Below are positions 1 through 8,742 of a DNA stretch of 64,000 bases, one piece after another. Position numbers and translations under genes: made by a program. The stretch covers positions 479,574 to 543,573 of the forward strand of contig NZ_BLVO01000013.1 of assembly GCF_013340285.1 (NCBI RefSeq), written 5' to 3'. The notes beneath the pieces are model-generated. The model was not told the origin of the DNA, searched no databases, and worked only from the letters and a program-made list of their open reading frames with translations. Every line of letters begins with the position of its first letter. The stretch's first letter is position 1. Origin of the DNA: Desulfovibrio subterraneus (GTDB lineage Bacteria; Desulfobacterota; Desulfovibrionia; Desulfovibrionales; Desulfovibrionaceae).

Positions 1-1
1 C

Positions 2-1273
2 GAACGGCACAGGCCGGGTGAGTCGCGTTCCCTGAAACGGGACAAGCTGGTGGGGGACAGTCCCGCCGTGCATGCCGTGCTGGATAATCTTGTTGTGGCC
101 GCCACGGGTGAAGCCAGCGTGCTCATCACAGGTGAGACGGGTACCGGCAAGGAAGTGGTGGCCCGCACTGTGCACGAGAACAGCAACAGGGCCTCCGGCC
201 CCTTTGTGGTGCTCGACTGCGCCTCCATTCCCGCCAATCTGGTTGAAGGCGAGCTGTTCGGCCATGTAAAAGGCTCGTTTACCGGTGCCACAGCCTCGCG
301 GCAGGGGGTAGTGGGGCAGGCCGACGGTGGCACCCTGTTCCTTGATGAAGTGGGCGAACTGCCGCTTGCCATGCAGGGGGCCTTTCTGCGTGTGCTGCAG
401 GAAAAGCGTTATCGTCCGGTGGGCTCCACCCGCGAGCTTGTCAGTGATTTCAGGCTGGTAGCAGCCACCAACCGCGACCTTGAATCCATGTGCCGTGCCG
501 GAACCTTCCGGACGGATCTCTTTTACCGGCTCAAATCCTGCGCCATACTCGTGCCTCCGTTGCGGCAGCGGCTTGAGGATGTTCCGGCCCTTGCACGCCA
601 CCATCTGGATGGCATCTGCGCTCGCTACGGCTGGCAGCCCAAGCAGCTTTCAGAAGAACTGCTTTCGCTGCTCATGCATTACGAATGGCCCGGTAACGTG
701 CGCGAATTGGTGCAGACGCTGGAGCGCACGGCGGTTTTTGCGGCAGATGAAGAGACCATTTATCCCGAGCATCTTCCTGTGGACATTCGCGCCCGTGCAG
801 CCGGACGCATGGTGCAGCGCACCTGTTCCCTTGAGAGCAGCGTGGCAGAAATGCCGCAGGCTCAGGACGTTGTGCCGGAACAGGCCGGAACGGATGTCCG
901 AGGAGCGGCGGTGGTTTCTTCGGCGGATGTATTGGGGGATGTGTTGGGGGATGTTCCGGCGGTATCACCGTCTGCATCTCCGGCTGACTCCACGGGAACT
1001 GCGGTGGAGTCCGCAGGGCAAGAGGTGGCGTCCGAGCCGGATTTCGTGTCCCGCTATTTGGAAACGGGTGGGGAGACAGGAGCGGGACGCAGGGGGACTA
1101 TTCCCCGATTCAAGGAATTCCGCACCGCCTGCATAGATCATATCGAAAAGGCCTATCTTGAGCGCCTTCTGGATGTCGCAGACGGTTCCATTAAGGATGC
1201 CTGCAGGTTGTCCGGCCTTTCCCGCACCCGACTGTATGTGCTGATGAAGTCGCACGGGGTGGTGCGCGAGTAG
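2..1273 (+). CDS. sigma54-dependent transcriptional activator (NtrC family), 5'-truncated by window edge
   Basis: The reading frame is open to the left edge of the window, so the N-terminal sensory or receiver region is missing and the GTG at 50 is probably internal. Counting from that GTG, the AAA+ domain has Walker A GETGTGKE (28-35), the sigma54-contacting loop as GSFTGA (75-80), Walker B GTLFLDE (about 94-100) and the WPGNVRE sensor-2 motif. A linker of about 90 residues rich in Ala, Val, Ser and Asp follows, then a Fis-type helix-turn-helix ending near the C-terminus. The family hydrolyses ATP to remodel sigma54 polymerase at -24/-12 promoters. All motor motifs are intact, unlike the related gene at 8796. 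Its target is unknown; I found no convincing sigma54 promoter in front of the nearby TRAP operon. Confidence 0.93.
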   Translation, partial: ERHRPGESRSLKRDKLVGDSPAVHAVLDNLVVAATGEASVLITGETGTGKEVVARTVHENSNRASGPFVVLDCASIPANLVEGELFGHVKGSFTGATASRQGVVGQADGGTLFLDEVGELPLAMQGAFLRVLQEKRYRPVGSTRELVSDFRLVAATNRDLESMCRAGTFRTDLFYRLKSCAILVPPLRQRLEDVPALARHHLDGICARYGWQPKQLSEELLSLLMHYEWPGNVRELVQTLERTAVFAADEETIYPEHLPVDIRARAAGRMVQRTCSLESSVAEMPQAQDVVPEQAGTDVRGAAVVSSADVLGDVLGDVPAVSPSASPADSTGTAVESAGQEVASEPDFVSRYLETGGETGAGRRGTIPRFKEFRTACIDHIEKAYLERLLDVADGSIKDACRLSGLSRTRLYVLMKSHGVVRE

Positions 1274-1317
1274 CTGCCCTGTGACCACTTGTACCTCACA
1301 CAAAAGAGAGGAGTGTG

Positions 1318-1818
1318 ATGGATTTTCTGCAGACCGCTGCTGAGTGGGCCTGGGCCCGCCATCATAACGTGCTTAGTTGGTATATCCGGCCGTTATTTCT
1401 TATTCCATTTTGCTATTTTGCGTACCGTCGTTCACTTGTCGGAATCTTCGCCACTCTGTTTGCCCTGCTGACGAGCATGTTCTGGTTTTCTGTTCCCGAA
1501 CATGTTGCCCCTGCCGTACTTACGGCACTGCAGGCAGAAAAGGACTATCTGCTCGGTCCTTGGGCGGCATGGAAGGTGGCTATTGCGCTACTGGTTCCCC
1601 TGTCTCTGGCTGGGTTGGCTGCAGCCTTCTGGAAACGTTCCTTCATGATCGGCGTGATTGTCATAAACGCCATAGCCGTGCTCAAGCTTGTCTGGACTTT
1701 CGGATTTCTGGGCAGTGAGGCCGGTTTTGCCCTTCTTGTTCCGGCCCTGACAGGACTCGCGATCTGCAATGCGGTGGTTATATGGTGGCTGCGCAGGCGC
1801 AAGGAACAACACCAGTAG
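1318..1818 (+). CDS. small integral membrane protein, unknown function
   Basis: A 166-residue hydrophobic protein with about five predicted membrane segments, separated by short loops, and a basic tail (RRRKE) that would face the cytoplasm. The ATG at 1318 is preferred over the overlapping GTG at 1315 because the purine-rich GAGAGGAG lies at a usual distance. It follows the activator gene by about 45 bases on the same strand, so co-transcription is possible. I see no motif linking it to a named family. Confidence 0.75.
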   Translation: MDFLQTAAEWAWARHHNVLSWYIRPLFLIPFCYFAYRRSLVGIFATLFALLTSMFWFSVPEHVAPAVLTALQAEKDYLLGPWAAWKVAIALLVPLSLAGLAAAFWKRSFMIGVIVINAIAVLKLVWTFGFLGSEAGFALLVPALTGLAICNAVVIWWLRRRKEQHQ

Positions 1819-1830
1819 TTACTTTTCGGC

Positions 1831-2163
1831 ATGCCGAAGCGTGGTCTTGTCCGTTTTTCTCCTCAGACTGTCTTCGCGCACCCTTTGGACTTGTTGAAAA
1901 ATATCAACGATGCTGCCATGACCTCCGACCAGATTCTGGAGAAGGCGACAGAACACGACAAAGGGCTTCTCACCCCCTTTGGCAGGATGAGCCTTGAGGT
2001 GCTCAGGGAAGGTGACAACGTGGTTGTGCTGTTGTGCGATTCATACAGGAATGTTGCCCTGATGGAAGATTCCGGTTGTACCGCCAAGGTGGACAATAAC
2101 TATATGGGAACCTCGACCCCGCCGTGTGCCTTCACTCTTGCCCCTGCTGAATTGTGTGAATAG
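1831..2163 (+). CDS. hypothetical protein, 110 aa or shorter
   Basis: An open frame ending just before a strong terminator. The first ATG (1831) has no clear ribosome site; the ATG at 1918 would give an 81-residue protein starting MTSDQILEKA, and that shorter region looks most protein-like (mixed beta/alpha, DNVVVLLCDSYRNVALMEDSG). The end contains a few Cys and Pro. No family recognised. It is the last gene before the terminator at 2185, so it may close a transcript running from the activator gene. Confidence 0.5.
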   Translation: MPKRGLVRFSPQTVFAHPLDLLKNINDAAMTSDQILEKATEHDKGLLTPFGRMSLEVLREGDNVVVLLCDSYRNVALMEDSGCTAKVDNNYMGTSTPPCAFTLAPAELCE

Positions 2164-2184
2164 CGCCTCTTCCCCGTTACCGAG

Positions 2185-2212
2185 AAAACCCGCTGTAAGG
2201 CGGGTTTTTTGT
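2185..2212 (+). terminator. rho-independent terminator
   Basis: AACCCGC stem, short TGTAAG loop, GCGGGTT stem and a T run, 20-odd bases after the stop of the gene ending at 2163. Confidence 0.85.
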
Positions 2213-2485
2213 TCTGTGGTTCGGGATGGTCCCGGTTTAGTGAACATGTATTAGATTGAAGTGTCCCGCTTTTGTGAACATAGGGAGCCGTTGTGCGGTT
2301 CCGAAATACGGAACAGCCATCGGGGAGGGCTGATAACATGCCGTGGTTATGATATATACCGTCTTTGGCACCAATCGTGGATACCTGAGCGTACAGGCTG
2401 CGCTGCAAGCCTGAGGGAAGATGAGTATGGAGAAGAGTTCCGCGTTGGAGCTCAATAACAACCGACTGTTTTTCAGGAGTTCACC
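2213..2485 (+). promoter_or_regulatory. leader of the TRAP/serine-dehydratase operon with inverted repeat
   Basis: Gene-free stretch in front of dctP. It holds an inverted repeat GTTCCG-AAATA-CGGAAC at 2298-2314 and two near-direct copies of GTGAACAT at about 2240 and 2274, spaced 34 bases apart. These are candidate regulator sites. A TTGGCACC at about 2370 resembles a sigma54 -24 element, but there is no GC at -12, so I do not call a promoter there. Which regulator binds is unknown. Confidence 0.4.
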
Positions 2486-3502
2486 ATGAAACGTATTGTT
2501 GCCGTAATGCTGTGTCTGGCAGCCGTATTCGGTCTGACCGCGTGCAACGACAAGCCTGCTGAAAAGAAGGCTGAGAAGATCACCCTTAAGTTTGCCACCC
2601 AGCACCCCATTGAGCATATGGCTCAAAAGGCTGCCGAGCGCATCAAGGCTCGCGTGGAAAAGGAAACTGAAGGCCGTGTGGAAATTCAGATCTACCCCGC
2701 CAACCAGCTCGGCGATGCTTCCCAGATTTACGAGGAAGTCATCCGCGGTTCCATCGACATCGCGCACATCACCGTGCCCGACCAGTTTGACTCCCGCCTC
2801 GGCGTAGGCTTCCTGCCCTACATCGCACGCGACTACGATCAGATTCGCAAGGTTTTCGCCACCACCGCTTTCATTCCCACCGAACTGGCGAAGATGCATG
2901 ACAAGCTCGGCGTGAAGTTCTTCAGCTACTTCGGCGAAGGTTTCATCGGCGTTGGCACCGTCAAGCCCCTTGAAGCCATCAATGTTCCCGGTACCGAAAA
3001 GGGTCACATGATCCGCGTTCCCGGCCTCGACGTATTCAAGTTCGGCGCAGAGGAACTGGGCTTCCGCACCACCTCCCTGCCTTACGCCGACACCTATTCC
3101 GCCCTGCAGACCGGCGTTGTCGACGGCTGGCTCGGTGGCCCGCCCAACCTGAACTACCTGGGCTTCCGCGACGTTATCAAGCACTTCTACCAGTACAACG
3201 TGAACTTCGAGTCCACCCAGTACGTCATGAACAAGAAGACCTTTGAAGGCATTGCAGATGCTGACCGCGCTGTTGTCGAAAAGGCATTCGTGGACGAAGG
3301 CCAGCAGTCCTTCCTGATGGCTGAAAGCGAAGACCAGATGTACCGCAAGAAGATGCAGGAAATGGGTATCGAGGTTGTGACCTTCTCCACCCAGGAGCTG
3401 GAAGCCATGGCCAACTACGTGCGCGAAAAGGCATGGAAGCGTCTGGAAGCCAACCTTACCCCCGAGCTGCTCAACGGCCTCAAGGCTTCTTACAGCAACT
3501 AA
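2486..3502 (+). CDS. dctP: TRAP transporter periplasmic solute-binding protein (DctP family)
   Basis: A 338-residue extracytoplasmic binding protein that delivers an organic acid to the TRAP permease encoded next door. The N-terminus is a lipoprotein signal with lipobox LTAC near residue 20, so the mature protein should be lipid-anchored in the periplasm. Family features include FATQHPIEHMAQ near the start, GRVEIQIYPANQLG, and the substrate-clamp region around residues 170-220 (MIRVPG, then TGVVDGWLGGPPNL). A GGAG ribosome site precedes the ATG. It is followed by a hairpin, dctQ and dctM. The substrate is not certain; the downstream serine-dehydratase-type genes suggest a hydroxy or amino acid, which is inference. 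Confidence 0.93.
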   Translation: MKRIVAVMLCLAAVFGLTACNDKPAEKKAEKITLKFATQHPIEHMAQKAAERIKARVEKETEGRVEIQIYPANQLGDASQIYEEVIRGSIDIAHITVPDQFDSRLGVGFLPYIARDYDQIRKVFATTAFIPTELAKMHDKLGVKFFSYFGEGFIGVGTVKPLEAINVPGTEKGHMIRVPGLDVFKFGAEELGFRTTSLPYADTYSALQTGVVDGWLGGPPNLNYLGFRDVIKHFYQYNVNFESTQYVMNKKTFEGIADADRAVVEKAFVDEGQQSFLMAESEDQMYRKKMQEMGIEVVTFSTQELEAMANYVREKAWKRLEANLTPELLNGLKASYSN

Positions 3503-3556
3503 ACGTCCTCCAGTTTCCCGACCAGTATCTGTAACAGGATACATCACTCCCAGTAC

Positions 3557-3596
3557 GTGCGGCGGGTGTCCGGAATACCCCCGGTACCCGCCGCAC
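3557..3596 (+). promoter_or_regulatory. strong intercistronic hairpin between dctP and dctQ
   Basis: An 11-bp perfect stem (GTGCGGCGGGT with ACCCGCCGCAC) and an 18-base loop, with only a short T-poor tail. Such hairpins between a binding protein and its permease genes commonly protect the upstream mRNA or partly terminate transcription, giving more binding protein than permease. That role is inferred here. Confidence 0.65.
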
Positions 3597-3640
3597 CTTC
3601 TTTCAAACCGGTTCGCATCCCGATCAAAGGGGAAAAAACA

Positions 3641-4162
3641 GTGATCGCCACCAAATTCAATCCCGTGCAATTCTTCTGGAAGGGGCTGAACAAGTTCCAG
3701 AAGATCATTATGGCCACAACCAGCATTTGTATCGTGGTCATGATCTGCATTGCCGTGGTCGCACGATATATTTTCGGTTCCGACTTCTACGGCGCGGAAG
3801 AACTTATTCAGATGCTTGCCTTCTGGCTCTATTTCATGGGTGCGGCTCAGGGCAGCCGCGAGCGCAGCCAGATTTCTGCCGATATTCTCACCTGCTACAT
3901 CACTGATGAAAAGCGTTGCCGTATGGCGCAGCTTTTCAAGGATTTCATCTCCACTGCAATCTGTCTGCTGGTTACCGTATGGGCGCTGCAGTTCGTGATG
4001 TGGGGCGTGCAGATGGGGCCCAAGTCTCCGGTGTTCCGTCTGCCCATGCTCATCCCGCATATCGCGGTAGGTCTGGGATTTGTTCTCATGTCCATGTATC
4101 AGGTTGTCTACCTTGTGCAGGACGTTGCCGCCCACGTGCGTCTGGCCCGTGTGGAACGTTAG
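3641..4162 (+). CDS. dctQ: TRAP transporter small permease (DctQ family)
   Basis: A 173-residue, four-helix membrane protein, the small subunit of a tripartite Na+-driven transporter. Start taken as the GTG at 3641, which has an AAGGGG ribosome site and gives the usual length; an in-frame ATG at 3557 lies inside the hairpin stem and would add 28 atypical residues. The motif GAEELIQMLAFWLYFMGAAQGSRER after helix 1-2 is typical of the family (charged Glu pair, then the RER turn). It sits between dctP and dctM and ends six bases before the ATG of dctM. Confidence 0.9.
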   Translation: MIATKFNPVQFFWKGLNKFQKIIMATTSICIVVMICIAVVARYIFGSDFYGAEELIQMLAFWLYFMGAAQGSRERSQISADILTCYITDEKRCRMAQLFKDFISTAICLLVTVWALQFVMWGVQMGPKSPVFRLPMLIPHIAVGLGFVLMSMYQVVYLVQDVAAHVRLARVER

Positions 4163-4174
4163 GAGGGAATGGAA

Positions 4175-5473
4175 ATGACAGTCGCAATCGCAATAGGTAT
4201 TCTCATGTTCACGCTGTTCATCGGCGTGCCCATTCCCTTTGCCTTCTTCGGTTCCGGTGCCTATCTGATTTTTGCAGGCGGGTATGATCCCGGCTTCCTG
4301 CTGCCGTACGGCTTTGCCAAGATGAACTCCATTGTTCTGCTTACCATTCCGCTGTTCATCATGGCGGGAGGCGTTATGGACAAGGGCGGCATAGGCGACA
4401 GGCTGGTGGACGTGGTCGATACCATCGCAGGCCGCATCCGTGGCGGTCTGGGCGTGGTTACCGTTGTTACCTGTGCCATCTTCGGCGCGGTTACCGGTTC
4501 TTCTTCCGCCACTGTTTCCTGTATCGGCTCCATCATGATGCCCAAGCTGAAGCAGGCCGGATACCCCATGGGACATTCCGCCGCGCTGCTCGCAAGCTCC
4601 GGCGTTTTAGGCATTCTCATTCCCCCGAGCATGCTGATGATTCTGTACGCATGGATGGGCAACCAGTCCGTTCTTGCCTGCTTCCTCGCTGCCTTCGTTC
4701 CCGGTGTCATTCTGACCGTTCTGCTCAGCCTGGTTAACCTGTTCCTGCTGCGCAACAACAAGGATATCGCCGTATCGCCCAGTATGGACATGGCCACCAC
4801 GGCCAAGACCTTTGTCAGCAAGAGCGCCAAGGCTTCTCCCGCCCTCATGATGCCCGTGATCATTCTCGGCGGCATCTACGGCGGTATCATGACCCCCACG
4901 GAAGCAGCAGCTGTTGCCGTGCTGTACGCCGTTCCTGTGGCCATGTTCGTGTACCGCGGCCTGAAGGCCAAGAACCTGATGTACACCCTGATTGAATCCG
5001 CCACCACCACCGGCGTTATTATGGCCATGATGTTCGCGGTTATGATTCTGTCCCGCCTGTACATCATGGAAAACCTGCCCGATCAGATCATGCACGTGCT
5101 GACCTCCATTTCTGACAACAAGTTCGTGCTGCTGCTCATGATCAACGTGTTCATGCTCATCATGGGCATGCTCATGGACGACGTTTCCGGCGTGCTGCTC
5201 GGCACCCCCATTCTTGTGCCGCTGATCATGAAGCTCGGTGTGGACCCCATCCAGTTTGCCGCCATCATGGGCGTGAACCTCGGCATGGGTAACGTAACCC
5301 CGCCCACAGCTCCCTTGCTTTATCTCTCGGGCCGCATTTCCGGCGCACCCGTGACCGAAATGCTCAAGCCGACCTTGTATCTCATTCTCTTCGCGTGGCT
5401 GCCCACGCTGCTGCTGACCACCTATGTGCCCGAAGTGTCTCTGACTCTCGTGCATTACCTGATGGGCAACTAG
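4175..5473 (+). CDS. dctM: TRAP transporter large permease (DctM family)
   Basis: The transport channel of the TRAP system: about 432 residues with roughly a dozen membrane helices and family signatures such as AIFGAVTGSSSATVSCIG, IPPSMLMILYAW, MTPTEAAAVAVLYA and GVNLGMGNVTPPTAP. The ATG at 4175 is preferred to the one at 4169, because the AGGAGG at 4161-4166 would be only two bases from the latter. It is 18 bases upstream of the first serine-dehydratase gene, so transport and catabolism are probably co-transcribed. Confidence 0.93.
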   Translation: MTVAIAIGILMFTLFIGVPIPFAFFGSGAYLIFAGGYDPGFLLPYGFAKMNSIVLLTIPLFIMAGGVMDKGGIGDRLVDVVDTIAGRIRGGLGVVTVVTCAIFGAVTGSSSATVSCIGSIMMPKLKQAGYPMGHSAALLASSGVLGILIPPSMLMILYAWMGNQSVLACFLAAFVPGVILTVLLSLVNLFLLRNNKDIAVSPSMDMATTAKTFVSKSAKASPALMMPVIILGGIYGGIMTPTEAAAVAVLYAVPVAMFVYRGLKAKNLMYTLIESATTTGVIMAMMFAVMILSRLYIMENLPDQIMHVLTSISDNKFVLLLMINVFMLIMGMLMDDVSGVLLGTPILVPLIMKLGVDPIQFAAIMGVNLGMGNVTPPTAPLLYLSGRISGAPVTEMLKPTLYLILFAWLPTLLLTTYVPEVSLTLVHYLMGN

Positions 5474-5491
5474 ACCAAAGGATAAACGGAT

Positions 5492-6709
5492 ATGCGTAGC
5501 ATACGGGAACTGTACCGCATCGGGGTTGGTCCTTCGTCCAGCCATACCATGGGGCCCAAGATCGCCGCAGAGCGTTTTCTTGAGCGCAACCGGTCTGCCG
5601 CTTCTTTCAAGGTGTATCTTTATGAAAGCCTTGGAGCCACCGGCAAGGGCCACCTGACCGACTGGGCCGTGCAGCAGGTTCTGGGACCGGAACGCACAGA
5701 GATTGTCTGGTGTCCCGAACTGAAGCAGCCACTGCATCCCAACGGCATGCTCTTCGAGGCGCTTGATGCCGATTGCAAGGTGACGGATTCGTGGACTGTG
5801 TACAGCGTGGGCGGTGGAGCCATCCGTGAGGAAGGCGAACCTGCTGACGCGGGAAATCACGTCTATGACCTGCCCGATATCGCCGCCATAATGGCGCATT
5901 GCGAAGACAAGGGCATTACCTACTGGGAATACGTGGAGCGCTGCGAAGGCGTAGACATCTGGGATTTTCTCGCAGATGTCTGGAAGACCATGCACGCCGC
6001 CATAGAGCGCGGCCTTGATACGCAGGGGGTTCTGCCCGGTTCCATCGGCCTGCGCCGCCATGCGTGGAGCTACTACCGCAAGACCCGCCTCTCCGGCCCC
6101 GACATGCAGCAGTCCGGATTGCTCACGGCCTTTGCCATGGCGGTATCGGAAGAAAACGCAGCCGGCGGCATCATTGTCACTGCGCCCACTTGCGGTGCCT
6201 GCGGCATTGTTCCCGCTGTGCTGCACTACCTGCAGCAGACCAACTCGCTTACCGGCAGGGATGTGCTGCGGGCGCTTGCCACGGCCGGTCTGTTCGGCAA
6301 CGTGATCAAGCACAACGGCTCTATCTCCGGTGCCGAAGTGGGCTGTCAGGGCGAAGTGGGCTCTGCCTGCGCCATGGCTGCCGCTGCCGCCACCCAGCTC
6401 ATGGGCGGCTCGCTGCGGCAGATAGAATACGCGGCGGAGATGGGCCTTGAACACCACCTTGGCCTTACCTGCGACCCTGTTGACGGCCTTGTGCAGATTC
6501 CCTGCATCGAGCGTAACGCCTGTGCGGCCAGCCGTGCCCTTTCCTGCGGGCAGATGGCCATTCTTTCCGACGGTTCACATCGCATTCCCTTTGATGAAGT
6601 GGTGCACGTCATGACCCAGACAGGGCATGACCTGCCCAGTTTGTACAGGGAGACATCAACCGGCGGGCTTGCTCAGGCCTATTTCGCACGGATGCAGAAA
6701 AGAGCTTGA
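5492..6709 (+). CDS. sdaA: iron-sulfur L-serine ammonia-lyase family, E. coli SdaA-like
   Basis: 405 residues in the single-chain type. The N-terminal domain has GVGPSSSHTMGP and ATGKGHLTDWAV; the C-terminal catalytic domain has EENAAGGIIVTAPTCGACG, SGAEVGCQGEVGSAC, GLTCDPVDGLVQIPC and YRETSTGGLA. The family removes ammonia from L-serine to give pyruvate using a [4Fe-4S] cluster bound by the conserved Cys of those motifs. Two oddities: the usual APTNGACG is APTCGACG, and the C-terminus (MQKRA) lacks the terminal Cys that caps the cluster in well-studied members. A different substrate or a resting-state change is therefore possible. It lies 18 bases after dctM. Confidence 0.88.
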   Translation: MRSIRELYRIGVGPSSSHTMGPKIAAERFLERNRSAASFKVYLYESLGATGKGHLTDWAVQQVLGPERTEIVWCPELKQPLHPNGMLFEALDADCKVTDSWTVYSVGGGAIREEGEPADAGNHVYDLPDIAAIMAHCEDKGITYWEYVERCEGVDIWDFLADVWKTMHAAIERGLDTQGVLPGSIGLRRHAWSYYRKTRLSGPDMQQSGLLTAFAMAVSEENAAGGIIVTAPTCGACGIVPAVLHYLQQTNSLTGRDVLRALATAGLFGNVIKHNGSISGAEVGCQGEVGSACAMAAAAATQLMGGSLRQIEYAAEMGLEHHLGLTCDPVDGLVQIPCIERNACAASRALSCGQMAILSDGSHRIPFDEVVHVMTQTGHDLPSLYRETSTGGLAQAYFARMQKRA

Positions 6710-6719
6710 TACAGTAAGT

Positions 6720-6753
6720 GGCCCCTCCACCAGATTCGGTTGGAGGGGCTTTT
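6720..6753 (+). terminator. intra-operon rho-independent terminator
   Basis: GCCCCTCCA and TGGAGGGGC stem with a T run, between the two serine-dehydratase-family genes. It should reduce readthrough into the second gene, which has its own AGGAGG ribosome site just after. Confidence 0.8.
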
Positions 6754-6767
6754 AACAGGAGGTTCGC

Positions 6768-8357
6768 ATGGGTAATGCCTTTCCGGAACCGGTCAGCATA
6801 TTCAATGATGTGATAGGGCCAGTCATGACTGGGCCTTCAAGCTCTCACACCGCCGGTCCTGCCCGTATCGGCAGGGCTGTTCACGGGCTTGCGGGCGGTG
6901 TGAGCAGGGCTGTCATCCATTTCAAGAAAGACGGTGCCTATCCCGGCACATACCGCGGGCAGGGGACAGATAAAGGGTTCATCGGCGGCTTGCTGGGATT
7001 CGGGCCGGAGCACGAACTGCTGGGTGCCTCTCTGCAGGAAGCAGGCAGGCGCGGGCTGGAATTTGCCTTCGAAATCGAGGACAACCCCCATCCCCATCCC
7101 AATACCGCCCGTATTGTAGTGACGGATGCTCGCGGCAGCGAACGGGAGTTTCTCACGGAATCCACCGGCGGCGGCATGTTCAGGATTTTCGCCATGGATG
7201 GCTTCCCCGTTTCCGTTTCCGGCGAATATTGGGAACTGTTCATACAGTCCCCGCGTAGCGAGGTGCTGGAAGGCGTGGCAGAAACAGCGCTGGTCCTCGG
7301 CTGCCGAGTAGAGCGGCGGGATGGTTCTTCCGGTTCCCTGCTGCAGATCACCGGTCAGGCTCCTTTTGCGCCCGATCTGCTGCATGTGGCGGAAACCCTG
7401 CGCAAAAACGAAGGGTGCCGTATTTCGCGGCTCGATCCTTTGCTGCCTGTTCCGGGACGGTTCCGCTACGATATGCCGTTTTTCACGGCCGGTGAGGCGC
7501 TGAAGAGTTGCAAGGGGGCAGCCGTATCCGCCGCTGAACTGGCATTTGCTTACGAAAAGGCCCGCAGCGGAGATTCGCACGCTGCCATCCTGTCCCGCAT
7601 GACGGATGTTGTGCGCGTCATGCGTCAGGCTGCCGCAATGGGTATGGAAAAGGAACTGCCCGTCACGGGGTTTCTCAAGCCCAAAGCGGCACAGATGGCC
7701 CGTGCCGTTTCCGAAGTACGGCTTGCAGACCTTGGCATCATGAACCGGGGTATGGTCATCGCCACGGCCATCATGGAATATAACAGTTCCGGCGGCATTG
7801 TGGTGGCTGCGCCCACTGCCGGTTCCTGCGGGATACTCCCCGCGGTGGTTCTGTCTCTGGCCGAGAGCCTTGCGCTGTCACCGGACACTTTGGCTGAAGC
7901 AGAGGCGGAAGCCATGCTGGTTGCCGGTCTCGTGGGCGTATTCATTGCGCATCAGGCTACCTTTGCCGCCGAAGTGTGCGCCTGTCAGGCCGAAGTGGGA
8001 GCAGCCAGTGCCATGGCAGCGGCTGCAGCCGTGCAGCTGCTCGGCGGTACTGCGGAACAGGCCTTTGCCGCGGCGGGCCTTGCTCTGCAGAATCTTCTCG
8101 GGCTCATATGTGACCCTGTTGCAGGGCTGGTGGAGATTCCCTGTGTCAACCGCAACACCATGGGGGCGGCCAACGCCGTTGCTTCCGCCAACATGGTCAT
8201 GGCGGGATTCGACCCTGTCATTCCGCTGGATGAAGTGATCGGCACCATGCTCCGGGTGGGCAAGATGCTGCCCGGCGAATTCCGCTGTACCAACCTTGGT
8301 GGTCTGTGCACGACCCCCACGGCCATAGGTATTCGTGAATCACTGGACCTGCGCTGA
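6768..8357 (+). CDS. second serine-dehydratase-family enzyme, fused beta-alpha type, diverged
   Basis: 529 residues, longer than usual. The N-terminus (GPVMTGPSSSHTAGPARIGRAVHG, then PHPNTARI) matches the beta-type domain of Bacillus-type L-serine dehydratase; after a variable middle region (about 160-300), the alpha-type domain carries EYNSSGGIVVAAPTAGSCG, CACQAEVGAAS and GLICDPVAGLVEIPC, with the Cys that hold the Fe-S cluster. In both other types the segment R-E-T-x-x-GGLA is almost invariant; here it reads FRCTNLGGLC, so the Glu is replaced by Cys. That, plus the inserted middle, suggests a changed substrate. It follows sdaA behind a terminator and precedes the NifA-like regulator. Confidence 0.85.
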   Translation: MGNAFPEPVSIFNDVIGPVMTGPSSSHTAGPARIGRAVHGLAGGVSRAVIHFKKDGAYPGTYRGQGTDKGFIGGLLGFGPEHELLGASLQEAGRRGLEFAFEIEDNPHPHPNTARIVVTDARGSEREFLTESTGGGMFRIFAMDGFPVSVSGEYWELFIQSPRSEVLEGVAETALVLGCRVERRDGSSGSLLQITGQAPFAPDLLHVAETLRKNEGCRISRLDPLLPVPGRFRYDMPFFTAGEALKSCKGAAVSAAELAFAYEKARSGDSHAAILSRMTDVVRVMRQAAAMGMEKELPVTGFLKPKAAQMARAVSEVRLADLGIMNRGMVIATAIMEYNSSGGIVVAAPTAGSCGILPAVVLSLAESLALSPDTLAEAEAEAMLVAGLVGVFIAHQATFAAEVCACQAEVGAASAMAAAAAVQLLGGTAEQAFAAAGLALQNLLGLICDPVAGLVEIPCVNRNTMGAANAVASANMVMAGFDPVIPLDEVIGTMLRVGKMLPGEFRCTNLGGLCTTPTAIGIRESLDLR

Positions 8358-8408
8358 CAGTACGGATAGCCGGAGCAGCGTTGCAGGCTGTCCGGTGACT
8401 GGAAATTA

Positions 8409-8436
8409 CAAAAGCCGGGCATCTGTCCGGCTTTTT
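8409..8436 (+). terminator. rho-independent terminator
   Basis: AAAGCCGG and CCGGCTTT stem with T run, about 50 bases after the second dehydratase gene. Confidence 0.85.
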
Positions 8437-8470
8437 GCGTTGAAGATGCCGCGGGGGAATGCGGCATTGG

Positions 8471-8514
8471 GCCGCAATGTTGCCGTAATGTTGCCGTAAT
8501 GTTGCCGCAATGTA
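8471..8514 (+). repeat. four tandem 11-bp repeats in the regulator leader
   Basis: Four head-to-tail copies of GCCGYAATGTT (the last ends TGTA) at 8471, 8482, 8493 and 8504. The 11-base period is about one DNA turn, so all copies face the same side of the helix, as in a cooperative protein-binding array. They lie some 280 bases before the regulator at 8796 and just after the dehydratase terminator. Confidence 0.8.
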
Positions 8515-8521
8515 TAAAATG

Positions 8522-8531
8522 ACAAATTTGT
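8522..8531. promoter_or_regulatory. palindrome ACAAATTTGT, copy 1
   Basis: Perfect 10-base palindrome next to the tandem repeats, repeated at 8744. Candidate operator; the binding protein is unknown. Confidence 0.45.
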
Positions 8532-8742
8532 ATTACATCCTTTGTGCGATAAAACAGGTGAAAACCCGACTGATTTGCTCTGAACTCCCCGCCAATGTAG
8601 TGATGGCACGTGTTAGTGGTTGTTTTTACAAAAATGATAATTATAAATTGTATAAATTAACATTTTTGTACTTTAATAACAACAAATGTGGCTTCGGAAT
8701 CGGTAGTGTTTTCACGGTGTTTTGCTAACAGTCTGATAGATA

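Noticed and set aside
2368-2386. TTGGCACC-like sigma54 -24 element before dctP
   Set aside because: No GC at the -12 position with ten-base spacing.
2237-4576. 779-codon minus-strand open frame opposite dctP/dctQ/dctM
   Set aside because: Shadow of the real TRAP genes: His/Gly-rich composition with no recognisable domain, and the opposite strand has clear family motifs and ribosome sites.
4607-6457. 616-codon minus-strand frame opposite dctM and sdaA
   Set aside because: Same reason; long antisense frames are common in GC-rich genes because stop codons are rare in that register.
8602-8620. TGGCACGTGTTAGTGG before the NifA-like gene
   Set aside because: Good -24 half but the -12 reads TG/GG, so not a sigma54 promoter.
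8510-8728. 72-codon AT-rich plus-strand frame
   Set aside because: No ribosome site, runs through candidate regulatory sequence, composition not protein-like.
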